Assembly (NCBI GenBank): GCA_035914695.1
Contig: JAMIQH010000344.1
Coordinates: 1 to 20,317, forward strand
Length of the DNA stretch: 20,317 bases
Reading direction: 5' to 3'
Source: JAOSJT01 sp035914695
GTDB taxonomy: Bacteria > Bacteroidota > Ignavibacteria > SZUA-365
The translations under genes were made by a program, and so were the position numbers. Below, piece after piece: positions 13,029-19,778 of the stretch (positions within the stretch are counted from its first letter, which is position 1; every line of letters starts with the position of its first letter). The notes beneath the pieces were generated by a model. The model searched no databases. It was given only the letters and a program-made list of their open reading frames with translations, and had not been told where the DNA came from.

Positions 13029-14336
13029 ATGGCCGCCAACGGGAAATCGAAGAAGAAAAAAATCATTGTGTTCTCCATCATCGGCGTGCTCGTGCTCGCC
13101 GTCGTTATCGCCGTGATCGTTGGGAGCGGTAAGGAGGACATTATCACCGTGCAGACCGAGCGCGTCGGACGCCGTACCATCACGCAAACCGTGGAGGCCA
13201 CCGGCAAAATCCAGCCGCAAACGCAGGTTAAAATCAACGCCGAAGTTTCCGGCGAAATCATCGCTCTGCCCGTCAAGGATGGCGACGTGGTGAAAAAGGG
13301 ACAGCTGCTCGTGCGCATCAAGCCCGACACCTACACCGCCCAGCGCGATCAAGCCAATGCCGCATTGAGCAGCGCGCGCTCGCAACTGGTGCAAACGGAA
13401 TCGGATTTCCGCAAAGTGGAATCCGAATACCGCCGCCAGCAGGAGCTGTTCCGCAAGGGCCTCATCTCCGAAGCCGATCTCGAAGCGGTGAAAAGCATGT
13501 TCGAAATCTCCAAGGCCACAGTGGACGGCGCACGCGCCAATGTGCAAAGCGCTGAAGCCAGTGTGAACCGCGCCCGCGAGGAACTGAACAAGACCAGCAT
13601 TTTCTCGCCCATCGACGGCGTGGTGACGCAGCTCATTTCCAAGGTCGGCGAACGCGTCTCCGGTTCGAGCTTCATGCAGGGCACGGAAATCATGACCGTG
13701 AGTGATCTCGCCGTGATGGAAGCCCGCGTGGATGTGAACGAAAACGACGTCATCCTCATCTCCGTGGGCGACACCGCCACAGTGGAAGTCGATGCCTATC
13801 CCGACCGCGAGTTCCTCGCTTCGGTGTATCAGATCGCCAACACCGCCACGACTACCGGTCTCGGCACGCAGGAGGAAGTAACGAATTTCGAGGTGCGCCT
13901 CGTCATCATTTCCAAGGATGTGGAATTCCGTCCCGGCATGTCCGTTACCGCGCGTATCGGCACCGAAACGCGGCGCAATGTGATTGCCGTGCCGCTGCAA
14001 GCCGTGACCACCCGCGAGAAGAAGAACGAAGGCGAAAAACCCGCCGGCGAGGACTTCGGCGATGTGGAAATCAAAGGCATCACCGACGTGAAGGAGAAAA
14101 AGGAAAAACCCCAGGAGGTGGTCTTCGCGATCAAGGACGGACTCGCCCGCAAAATCCCCGTCAAAACCGGCATCAGTTCGGATTCGTGGATTGAAGTCAC
14201 CGAAGGCCTCGAAGAAAAGATGGAAATCATCACCGGCAGCTACCGCGCCATCAGCCGCGACCTCAACGACAGCATGCGCGTGCGCATCGACAACAAACAG
14301 ATGCGCAAGGGTGACAAAGCCGAAACGGCGGAGTGA
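13029..14336 (+). CDS. Periplasmic adaptor (membrane fusion) protein, MacA/HlyD type
   Basis: 435 residues. A basic N-terminus (GKSKKKK) and one inner-membrane helix at about 12-32 anchor the protein, with the rest periplasmic. A barrel-sandwich half (VKINAEVSGEIIALPVKDGDVVKKGQLL) leads into an alpha hairpin of coiled coil at about 105-195 (RDQANAALSSARSQLVQTES ... EEL), then the returning lipoyl half IFSPIDGVVTQLISKVGERV, a beta-barrel domain and a C-terminal membrane-proximal domain. A charged insertion (EKKNEGEKPAGEDFGDVEIK ... EKKEKP, about 335-360) in the last domain is unusual. Its task is to join the TolC channel to the ABC permeases. The ATG follows CGAGG at seven bases. It ends three bases before the ATPase gene, so the two are tightly coupled. 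Confidence 0.93.
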   Translation: MAANGKSKKKKIIVFSIIGVLVLAVVIAVIVGSGKEDIITVQTERVGRRTITQTVEATGKIQPQTQVKINAEVSGEIIALPVKDGDVVKKGQLLVRIKPDTYTAQRDQANAALSSARSQLVQTESDFRKVESEYRRQQELFRKGLISEADLEAVKSMFEISKATVDGARANVQSAEASVNRAREELNKTSIFSPIDGVVTQLISKVGERVSGSSFMQGTEIMTVSDLAVMEARVDVNENDVILISVGDTATVEVDAYPDREFLASVYQIANTATTTGLGTQEEVTNFEVRLVIISKDVEFRPGMSVTARIGTETRRNVIAVPLQAVTTREKKNEGEKPAGEDFGDVEIKGITDVKEKKEKPQEVVFAIKDGLARKIPVKTGISSDSWIEVTEGLEEKMEIITGSYRAISRDLNDSMRVRIDNKQMRKGDKAETAE

Positions 14337-14339
14337 TCC

Positions 14340-15038
14340 ATGGCACTGATTCATCTGCAGAACGTCGTCAAGACCTACGACATGGGCGCCGAGCTGGTGC
14401 ACGCGCTCTCGGGTGTGTCGCTGGACATCGCCGAGAACGAATACGTGGCCATCATGGGACCCTCGGGCTCGGGCAAGTCCACGCTCATGAACGTGATCGG
14501 CTGCCTGGATACGCCCACATCGGGGTTGTATGAATTCGGCGGAGAAAATGTGGGAGACATGGACGACAACGAACTCGCCAATATCCGCAATCGGAAAATC
14601 GGCTTCGTGTTCCAGACCTTCAATCTGCTGCCGCGTTCCACCGCGCTGCACAATGTGGAATTGCCGCTGATCTACGCCGGCGTGTCCGGCACCGAACGTC
14701 GCAACCGTGCCGAACAGGCGCTGGTGTCGGTGGGACTGGCAGATCGCATGACGCACAAACCCAACGAACTCTCCGGTGGCCAGCGTCAGCGTGTGGCCGT
14801 GGCCCGCGCCCTCGTCAACAATCCCTCCATCATCCTTGCCGACGAACCGACGGGCAATCTCGATTCCAAAACCGGCATCGAAATCATGCAGTTGTTCTCC
14901 GAGCTGCACAAGCAGGGGAACACCATCATCCTCGTCACGCACGAGGAAGACATCGCCGAGCACGCGCATCGCATCGTGCGCCTGTTCGACGGCAAACTCG
15001 CCAGCGATCAAGTGGTGGCGAATCCCAAGGTCTATTGA
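14340..15038 (+). CDS. ABC transporter ATP-binding protein, MacB/LolD family
   Basis: 232-residue cytosolic ATPase that powers the two permeases encoded next. Walker A is GPSGSGKST (40-48), the Q-loop glutamine is 92 in FVFQTFNLLP, the signature LSGGQRQRV is 144-152, Walker B IILADEP is 164-170 with the D-loop GNLD, and the switch histidine is H201 in LVTHE. FQTFNLLP and DEPTGNLDSKTG are characteristic of the MacB/LolD/FtsE subfamily (type VII mechanotransmission transporters). The start ATG is three bases after the adaptor stop and follows GGAG. It is a stand-alone ATPase rather than fused to a permease as in E. coli MacB. Confidence 0.96.
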   Translation: MALIHLQNVVKTYDMGAELVHALSGVSLDIAENEYVAIMGPSGSGKSTLMNVIGCLDTPTSGLYEFGGENVGDMDDNELANIRNRKIGFVFQTFNLLPRSTALHNVELPLIYAGVSGTERRNRAEQALVSVGLADRMTHKPNELSGGQRQRVAVARALVNNPSIILADEPTGNLDSKTGIEIMQLFSELHKQGNTIILVTHEEDIAEHAHRIVRLFDGKLASDQVVANPKVY

Positions 15039-15056
15039 TCACGAGGGCCTCGAGCC

Positions 15057-16283
15057 ATGCTGCGATTCTACGAATTCAAGGAAGGCATACGCATCGCATT
15101 CACCGCCATCGCGGCCAATAAAATGCGATCCGTGCTCACCACGCTCGGCATCGTCATCGGCGTGGTGGTGGTCACGCTCATGGCCACGGTGATCGAGGGT
15201 CTGGGCATGGCGTTGGACAAGAGCATTTCCTCGCTCGGCGCCGATGTGTACTATCTCAGCAAATGGGACTGGTTCGGTCAGGAATGGTGGAAATCCCGCA
15301 ACCGCAAGGACGTCACCTTCCGCGAGGCCGAATTGCTTCAGGAGCGCTTCGAGTTGGCCGAAGCCGTGGTGCCCGTGGTGTCCACCTGGCAGCAGACCAT
15401 CAAGTACCGCAACCGCTCGGTGAAGGGCAACGTCAACGGCACCGAACCCGCCTATGAAATCACCTCGGGCGTGGTGCCGGCCGATGGACGCTTTTTCAAC
15501 GAATACGAGGCCTCGGCCGGACGTCCGGTGTGCGTGATCGGCAGCGATGTGGCCTCGAACCTCTTCGAGCGAGAGGATCCCATTGGCAAGACCATCAAAA
15601 TCTCCGGCTTCAGCTATCGCGTGATCGGCGTACTGGAAAAGGAGGGCGAGTTTCTCGGCACGAGTTTCTTCTCAAAGGATACGCAGGCCTTTATTCCCGC
15701 GGAAAACTTTCTCAAGATGTTCGGCAGCAATCGCTCCATCGACATCCATGTGAAAATCCGCGAGGGCGTTCCGAAAGAGGAGGCCCGCGAGGAAATGATC
15801 GGCGCCTTCAGGAAAATCCGCAATGTGCCACCGGGCAAGGAGAACGACTTCGGCGTCAACACGCAGGATTTTCTCAAGCAGGTGTTCGACAGCGTGGTGA
15901 GCACCATCGGCGTGGTGGGCTTTCTCATCACCTCGCTGTCGCTGCTCGTGGGCGGTGTGGGCATCATGAACATCATGTTCGTGTCGGTGAAGGAACGGAC
16001 GCGGGAAATCGGCACGCGCAAGGCCCTTGGCGCCAAGCGGCGCTCCATTCTCTTCCAATTCCTGGTGGAGGCGGCCACGTTGTGCCTGTTGGGTGGACTT
16101 ATCGGTCTCGCGTTGTCGTTCCCGCTGAGTCTCATCATCGATGAAATTCTGCCATCGCGCATGCCCATGTGGGTGGTGGTGTTATCGCTCACCATTTCCA
16201 TCGGTGTCGGTCTGATTTCCGGTATCATCCCAGCTTTCACCGCGGCGCGCATGAATCCCGTGGACGCGCTGCGCTACGAGTGA
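15057..16283 (+). CDS. ABC transporter permease 1, MacB/FtsX type
   Basis: 408 residues with the type VII permease plan: a cytosolic N-terminal helix, TM1 at about 26-47, a large periplasmic MacB_PCD domain (48-280), then the FtsX domain with TM2 (about 283-309), TM3 (336-361) and TM4 (371-394). ERTREIGTRKALGAKRRSI (313-331) is the cytosolic coupling helix that touches the ATPase, and the tail ARMNPVDALRYE is the usual ending. Residues 80-85, SRNRKD, recur at the same position in the second permease. It starts 18 bases after the ATPase gene and ends seven bases before the next. It probably forms a heterodimer with permease 2. Confidence 0.94.
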   Translation: MLRFYEFKEGIRIAFTAIAANKMRSVLTTLGIVIGVVVVTLMATVIEGLGMALDKSISSLGADVYYLSKWDWFGQEWWKSRNRKDVTFREAELLQERFELAEAVVPVVSTWQQTIKYRNRSVKGNVNGTEPAYEITSGVVPADGRFFNEYEASAGRPVCVIGSDVASNLFEREDPIGKTIKISGFSYRVIGVLEKEGEFLGTSFFSKDTQAFIPAENFLKMFGSNRSIDIHVKIREGVPKEEAREEMIGAFRKIRNVPPGKENDFGVNTQDFLKQVFDSVVSTIGVVGFLITSLSLLVGGVGIMNIMFVSVKERTREIGTRKALGAKRRSILFQFLVEAATLCLLGGLIGLALSFPLSLIIDEILPSRMPMWVVVLSLTISIGVGLISGIIPAFTAARMNPVDALRYE

Positions 16284-16289
16284 CGCACG

Positions 16290-17519
16290 ATGCAGGTAGG
16301 CGAAAGCATAGCGACCGCGTTGCAGACCCTGCGAGGCAACCGTCTGCGTTCGGTGCTGACCGTGCTCAGCGTGGCCATCGGCGTATTCTCCATCATCAGT
16401 GTGATGACCGCGTTGGGCGCGCTGCAGCAGAGTATCGAGGGCGGACTCAGTCAACTCGGCGCCAATACCTTTCAGGTGCAGAAACACGACAACAACATGG
16501 GAGGCGGACCCAACTGGCGTGATCGCTCGCGCAATCGCAAGGACCTGACCTACGCGCAGGGTTTGGAGGTGCTGCAACGCACGCGTGGCGCCAAGACCAT
16601 CGGCATCGAGAGCTGGACCTTCGGCATGCCCGTGACCTGGCGCAACAAGAAAACCGATCCCAACATTGCCGTTGCCGGCGAGAGTGAGGGCGGGCTGGCC
16701 ACCAATCAGTGGGAGGTGGAGTTGGGCCGCGGCTTCACGCAATCCGATATGGATTTGACGCGCAAGGTGGTGATACTCGGCGCGGATTTGGCCAAGGCGC
16801 TGTTTCCGCCCTCGTACAATCCCGTGGGCGAAACCGTGCAACTCAAGGGCGTGCGCTACAAGGTGATCGGCGTGCTCAAGAGCAGGGGAGGATTGTTCGG
16901 CAATCAGGATCGCTATTTCATTTTGCCCATCACCACGTTTTTCGAGCAATTCGGAGGCAATCGCTCGGTACACATCATGGTGCAGGCACCGTCGCGCGAG
17001 AGCTTCGAGCGGGTACAGGATGAGGTGGTGGGAATATTGCGCGGCATCCGGGGAGTGAAGCCGGGCGAGGACAACGATTTCGCCATTTTTTCCAACGAAA
17101 GCGTCATTCGCCAATTCAACGAAACCACGCAATACGTTCGTCTGGGCACGCTGGCCGTGGCCGCCATGGCGCTGCTGGCTGCGGGCATCGGCATTATGAA
17201 CATCATGCTGGTGTCGGTCACCGAACGCACGCGCGAAATCGGCGTGCGCAAGGCCGTGGGCGCCACGCGTCGTCATGTGATACGGCAATTCCTGACCGAG
17301 TCTGTCGTCATCACCCTTGTGGGGGGGATAATCGGCATACTACTTGGCCTCATCGCGGGCAATGCGCTCGCTGTGGCGCTCGACATCACGCCCGTGGTGG
17401 ATCCCGTATGGATACTCACCGGCATCGGCGTGTGCGTGCTCATCGGCGTGCTCTTCGGCACCTATCCCGCGTGGAAGGCCAGCATGCTCGACCCGATCGA
17501 GGCGCTGCGCTACGAGTAG
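16290..17519 (+). CDS. ABC transporter permease 2, MacB/FtsX type
   Basis: 409 residues, a diverged paralogue of permease 1 with the same topology: TM1 about 20-43 (SVLTVLSVAIGVFSIISVMT), a periplasmic MacB_PCD domain, and three C-terminal TMs. The coupling helix ERTREIGVRKAVGATRRHV and the ending LDPIEALRYE are conserved. SRNRKD at 80-85 coincides exactly in position with permease 1. The periplasmic N-part has a Gly/Asn-rich loop (HDNNMGGGPNW). Together the operon encodes a full tripartite pump: channel, adaptor, ATPase and two permeases. Typical cargo for such systems is macrolides, peptides, siderophores or lipoproteins; the sequence does not tell which. No clear terminator follows. Confidence 0.94.
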   Translation: MQVGESIATALQTLRGNRLRSVLTVLSVAIGVFSIISVMTALGALQQSIEGGLSQLGANTFQVQKHDNNMGGGPNWRDRSRNRKDLTYAQGLEVLQRTRGAKTIGIESWTFGMPVTWRNKKTDPNIAVAGESEGGLATNQWEVELGRGFTQSDMDLTRKVVILGADLAKALFPPSYNPVGETVQLKGVRYKVIGVLKSRGGLFGNQDRYFILPITTFFEQFGGNRSVHIMVQAPSRESFERVQDEVVGILRGIRGVKPGEDNDFAIFSNESVIRQFNETTQYVRLGTLAVAAMALLAAGIGIMNIMLVSVTERTREIGVRKAVGATRRHVIRQFLTESVVITLVGGIIGILLGLIAGNALAVALDITPVVDPVWILTGIGVCVLIGVLFGTYPAWKASMLDPIEALRYE

Positions 17520-17539
17520 CGAGCGCCGCGACGCAGGAG

Positions 17540-17579
17540 GCGACCGGCGCTTACGGCGACCGGCGCTTACGGCGACCGG
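17540..17579 (+). repeat. 16-bp tandem repeat, 2.5 copies
   Basis: GCGACCGGCGCTTACG at 17540-17555 and 17556-17571 is identical, with a third half copy (GCGACCGG) to 17579. It begins 20 bases after the permease 2 stop. No coding role is seen. Confidence 0.85.
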
Positions 17580-17610
17580 AATCAAGGGATCACTCGAAGT
17601 GGAATGTTTA

Positions 17611-17665
17611 CCACGGATTTCACGGATGAGCAGGGATTTTCACGGATGAATCGTGGAAATCCGCG
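17611..17665 (+). repeat. Word-like repeat built on CACGGATTT/CACGGATGA
   Basis: CACGGATTT-CACGGATGA, then GGGATTTT-CACGGATGA and TCGTGGAAATCCGCG, occurs in a gap with no gene (17520-17740). Sequences of this word type recur as dispersed repeats in other bacterial genomes (established in general terms; copy number in this genome is unknown). Confidence 0.6.
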
Positions 17666-17720
17666 AGAGTCATTGGCTCTGAACACAGCAGCATCAGCCC
17701 ACGTGCTTACGTCCACACAA

Positions 17721-17749
17721 TTGGAAAATTCTCCAACAGTGCGTATATT
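17721..17749 (+). promoter_or_regulatory. Promoter of mazEF (TTG-N20-TATATT)
   Basis: TTG 17721-17723, 20 nt, TATATT 17744-17749; read as E. coli-style boxes this is TTGGAA-N17-TATATT. Transcription would begin near 17756, about 23 bases before the mazE start. Two palindromes overlap it. Confidence 0.6.
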
Positions 17750-17763
17750 CATTGTATATACGC
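17721..17763. promoter_or_regulatory. Twin operator palindromes over the mazEF promoter
   Basis: Palindrome 1 (17721-17736) TTGGA-AAATTC-TCCAA covers the upstream promoter box. Palindrome 2 (17741-17763) GCGTATA-N9-TATACGC covers the -10 box and start site. Toxin-antitoxin operons are normally repressed by the antitoxin or its toxin complex binding such palindromes, so autoregulation by MazE is the likely meaning. Confidence 0.6.
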
Positions 17764-17778
17764 AACATGGAGAATAGA

Positions 17779-18021
17779 ATGAATACCTGTATTCGTCGAT
17801 GGGGGAACAGTCTAGCCCTCCGCATTCCCAAGGCGCTGGCGGACGAAATCGGGGTGAGTGAAAATTCACCAGTACAACTCGCGCTCCATGATCGGCAGTT
17901 GGTGATTGTTCCAATAAAAGAATCCAGCTACACCTTGGAGCACTTGCTCGCGCAAGTCACCGATGACAACCGTCACGGCGAAATCGACCTTGGACCCGCC
18001 ACCGGAGGTGAGGTGTGGTAG
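17779..18021 (+). CDS. mazE: Antitoxin MazE (AbrB/SpoVT-like)
   Basis: 80-residue antitoxin. The N-terminal swapped-hairpin DNA-binding domain (1-47) has IRRWGNSLALRIPKALADEIG, the MazE signature, followed by VQLALHDRQLVIVPI. The C-terminal tail TLEHLLAQVTDDNRHGEIDLG ... GGEVW is the flexible part that binds and blocks the toxin; the final EVW is shared with E. coli MazE. The start ATG 17779 is taken because it has GGAG six bases ahead and places RRWGN at the usual residue; ATG 17767 is an alternative. It lies in a lower G+C patch next to repeats, which suggests horizontal gain. The stop overlaps or nearly abuts the toxin gene. Confidence 0.93.
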   Translation: MNTCIRRWGNSLALRIPKALADEIGVSENSPVQLALHDRQLVIVPIKESSYTLEHLLAQVTDDNRHGEIDLGPATGGEVW

Positions 18022-18023
18022 CG

Positions 18024-18368
18024 ATGCGCTCCAAAGCGCCTGGGCGAGGCGATGTGGTTTGGGTGACAATGGCAACGCAGGTGGGACATGAGCAAGCGGG
18101 CCGTCGTCCGGCGGTTGTTCTCTCTCCGCGCTCGTACAATGATAAAGTTGGGATGGCGCTGCTGTGTCCGATCACCAGCAACAGGAAGAGCTATCCGTTT
18201 GAGGTTGAATTGCCGCGAGATTTGCCTGTTTCGGGTGTGATCCTGGTGGATCAGATCAGGAGCCTTGACTGGCGGGCCAGAGACGCGGAGTTTATCTGCA
18301 CGTTGCCAAAAGAAGTCACCGATGAAGTGCTGAGCAAACTTGCGTTGCTGACATCCGATGAGAACTGA
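18024..18368 (+). CDS. mazF: Endoribonuclease toxin MazF
   Basis: About 114-residue sequence-specific mRNA interferase of the CcdB/PemK fold. GDVVWV opens the first strand; GHEQAGRRPAVVLSP (21-35) carries Glu23 and Arg28, equivalent to the catalytic E24/R29 of E. coli MazF; PITSNRKSYPFEV (49-61) carries the conserved Thr51; then VILVDQIRSLDWRARDAEF. All known active-site residues are present, so the toxin should be active. Similarity to the E. coli enzyme is close across the whole length. ATG 18024 is chosen; GTG 18015, overlapping the mazE stop with GGAGG six bases ahead, is equally possible and would add three residues. It is co-transcribed with mazE. Confidence 0.94.
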   Translation: MRSKAPGRGDVVWVTMATQVGHEQAGRRPAVVLSPRSYNDKVGMALLCPITSNRKSYPFEVELPRDLPVSGVILVDQIRSLDWRARDAEFICTLPKEVTDEVLSKLALLTSDEN

Positions 18369-18448
18369 AATGTCCCGTGCGCACCACCGGTGGACTAGTT
18401 GCGATCCGCCATCACCGCCGATTCATTGAACCACAGCCCGGAGGAATA

Positions 18449-19156
18449 ATGCGGCAGGATGAGGTCGTGGCGCTGTTCGATGAGCAGGCCGGAAAGTACG
18501 ATGCGCAGTGGATGAAGACGGCGGCCATCAAGCAGTGCATGCATTTCCTGCTCGACGCCATGTTCGGTACCGTCCCCGCCGATGCGCGCGTGCTTGTGGT
18601 GGGCGCGGGCACCGGCGCCGAGTTGGCGCATCTGGCTGCCGGGCATCCCGGATGGCGCTTCACCGTGGTGGAGCCCGCGCCTGGCATGCTGTCGTTGTGC
18701 CGTGAACGTGCCGAGCGCGAGGGCTTTGTCGATCGCTGCCAATTCCACGCCGGCTACATCGAAGGCCTGCCGGTCACCCCATTGCACGATGCGGCCACCT
18801 GCATTTTGGTATCGCAGTTCATTGTCGATCAGCGGGCGCGGGTGGACTTGTTCCGCGAGATCGCGCATAGACTCAAACCGGGAGCCCTGCTGGCCAGCGC
18901 CGACCTCGCCTCGGACGTGGATTCCGCCGAGTACGAGGTGCTGCTCGGCGCCTGGATGGAGATGATGGCCGCTTCGGCTTTTACACAGGAGGACATCGAC
19001 CGGGTGCGCAACTCCTATCGCAGCGATGTGGCCGTGCTTCCCGCCTCCACCATCGCCACCATCATCACATCCGCCGGGTTCGACACACCGGTGCAATTCT
19101 TCCAGGCCGGTCTCATCGCCGCTTGGCTCTCCCGCCGTCAGCAACCATCGACATGA
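18449..19156 (+). CDS. SAM-dependent methyltransferase (CmoA-like class I)
   Basis: 235 residues. An N-terminal FDEQAGKYDAQWMKTAAIKQ (CmoA-type entry helix) is followed by motif I VLVVGAGTGAE (48-58), the acidic E75 in FTVVEPAPGML for the ribose, and ATCILVSQFIVDQ plus LKPGALLASADLASD as motifs IV-V. The C-terminal part (MRxxY-like VRNSYRSDVAVLPASTIATII, FFQAGLIAAWLSRR) matches a family of small uncharacterised methyltransferases common in proteobacteria. The substrate is unknown. The start ATG 18449 stands five bases after GGAGGA; the longer frame from 18377 has no binding site. It lies 80 bases after mazF, in the same direction; no separate promoter was seen. Confidence 0.85.
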   Translation: MRQDEVVALFDEQAGKYDAQWMKTAAIKQCMHFLLDAMFGTVPADARVLVVGAGTGAELAHLAAGHPGWRFTVVEPAPGMLSLCRERAEREGFVDRCQFHAGYIEGLPVTPLHDAATCILVSQFIVDQRARVDLFREIAHRLKPGALLASADLASDVDSAEYEVLLGAWMEMMAASAFTQEDIDRVRNSYRSDVAVLPASTIATIITSAGFDTPVQFFQAGLIAAWLSRRQQPST

Positions 19157-19250
19157 GGGCGATGCAGTGGTGGAAATCTGCGTGAACGCTGCGCAGCCCG
19201 CTCAGAACATAGTCTCGCCTCGTGTACCGGGTTCACTTGCATGGTATAGC

Positions 19251-19270
19251 GTGAAGAGTAAAGAGTAAAG
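19251..19270 (-). repeat. Dispersed 20-nt repeat, copy 2 (inverted copy of 3138-3157)
   Basis: Exact reverse complement of 3138-3157. Just next to it, GATTCGAGGAAGCC at 19274-19287 pairs with GGCTTCCTCCGAATC at 3011-3025 with one inserted base. The two copies lie 16 kb apart in opposite orientation. The gap 19157-19358 contains no gene. Confidence 0.75.
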
Positions 19271-19358
19271 GACGATTCGAGGAAGCCACAAGGAGCCAAG
19301 CCGCACCCCGAGGTCCCCGCATACCTTCTTCTCATACACATTCCGTACGATTTGCGAC

Positions 19359-19778
19359 ATGGAAAACCACGAAGCGACGATCATTCAACTGGAGTGCGAC
19401 CTCCTCAATCCCGATTTCCGCAGGGACAGGGATAAACTTGCAGCTCTCCTTGCCGAGGACTTCCACGAAATCGGAGCCAGCGGGCGTGTCTACGACCGCG
19501 CCGACGTATTGCGCCTCTTGCCCGGCGATGCGGACGTGTGTCAGAGCATGCATGAGGCGTCCCTTCACCGTCTCGCTCCGGACGTCGCCTTGCTTACCTA
19601 CACCTCCGAGCGTCGCTGTGGCACCATGGTTCGGCGCACGCTGCGCAGCTCGATCTGGATATGCACCGCTGCTGGGTGGCGCATACGATATCATCAGGGC
19701 ACGTTACTTCCGGAAGCCTTGCATGGAGATTACGGCGACTCGGATGGATGTGCCGCAGTCGTCGCTGGACCTCGGTGA
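19359..19778 (+). CDS. DUF4440 (NTF2/SnoaL-like) domain protein
   Basis: 139 residues. An N-terminal helix IIQLECDLLNPDFRRDRDKLAALLAEDFHEIGASGRVYDRADVL (start of the cone-shaped NTF2-like fold) is followed by LHRLAPDVALLTYTSERR and RRTLRSSIW...GWRIRYHQGTLLP, the pattern of DUF4440 proteins of about 120 residues. The last 20 residues (LHGDYGDSDGCAAVVAGPR) are not conserved, so the stop may have drifted. The function is unknown; some members are enzymes or ligand binders. The start is the first ATG of the frame and no Shine-Dalgarno is seen. It follows the dispersed repeat and is the last intact gene of the window. Confidence 0.8.
   Translation: MENHEATIIQLECDLLNPDFRRDRDKLAALLAEDFHEIGASGRVYDRADVLRLLPGDADVCQSMHEASLHRLAPDVALLTYTSERRCGTMVRRTLRSSIWICTAAGWRIRYHQGTLLPEALHGDYGDSDGCAAVVAGPR

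Noticed and set aside
13005..15011. 668-codon minus-strand open frame opposite the adaptor and ATPase genes
   Set aside because: Spans two secure genes on the other strand and has a biased, motif-free translation.
16182..17288. 368-codon minus-strand open frame opposite the permease genes
   Set aside because: Antisense shadow; His-rich translation with no motif.
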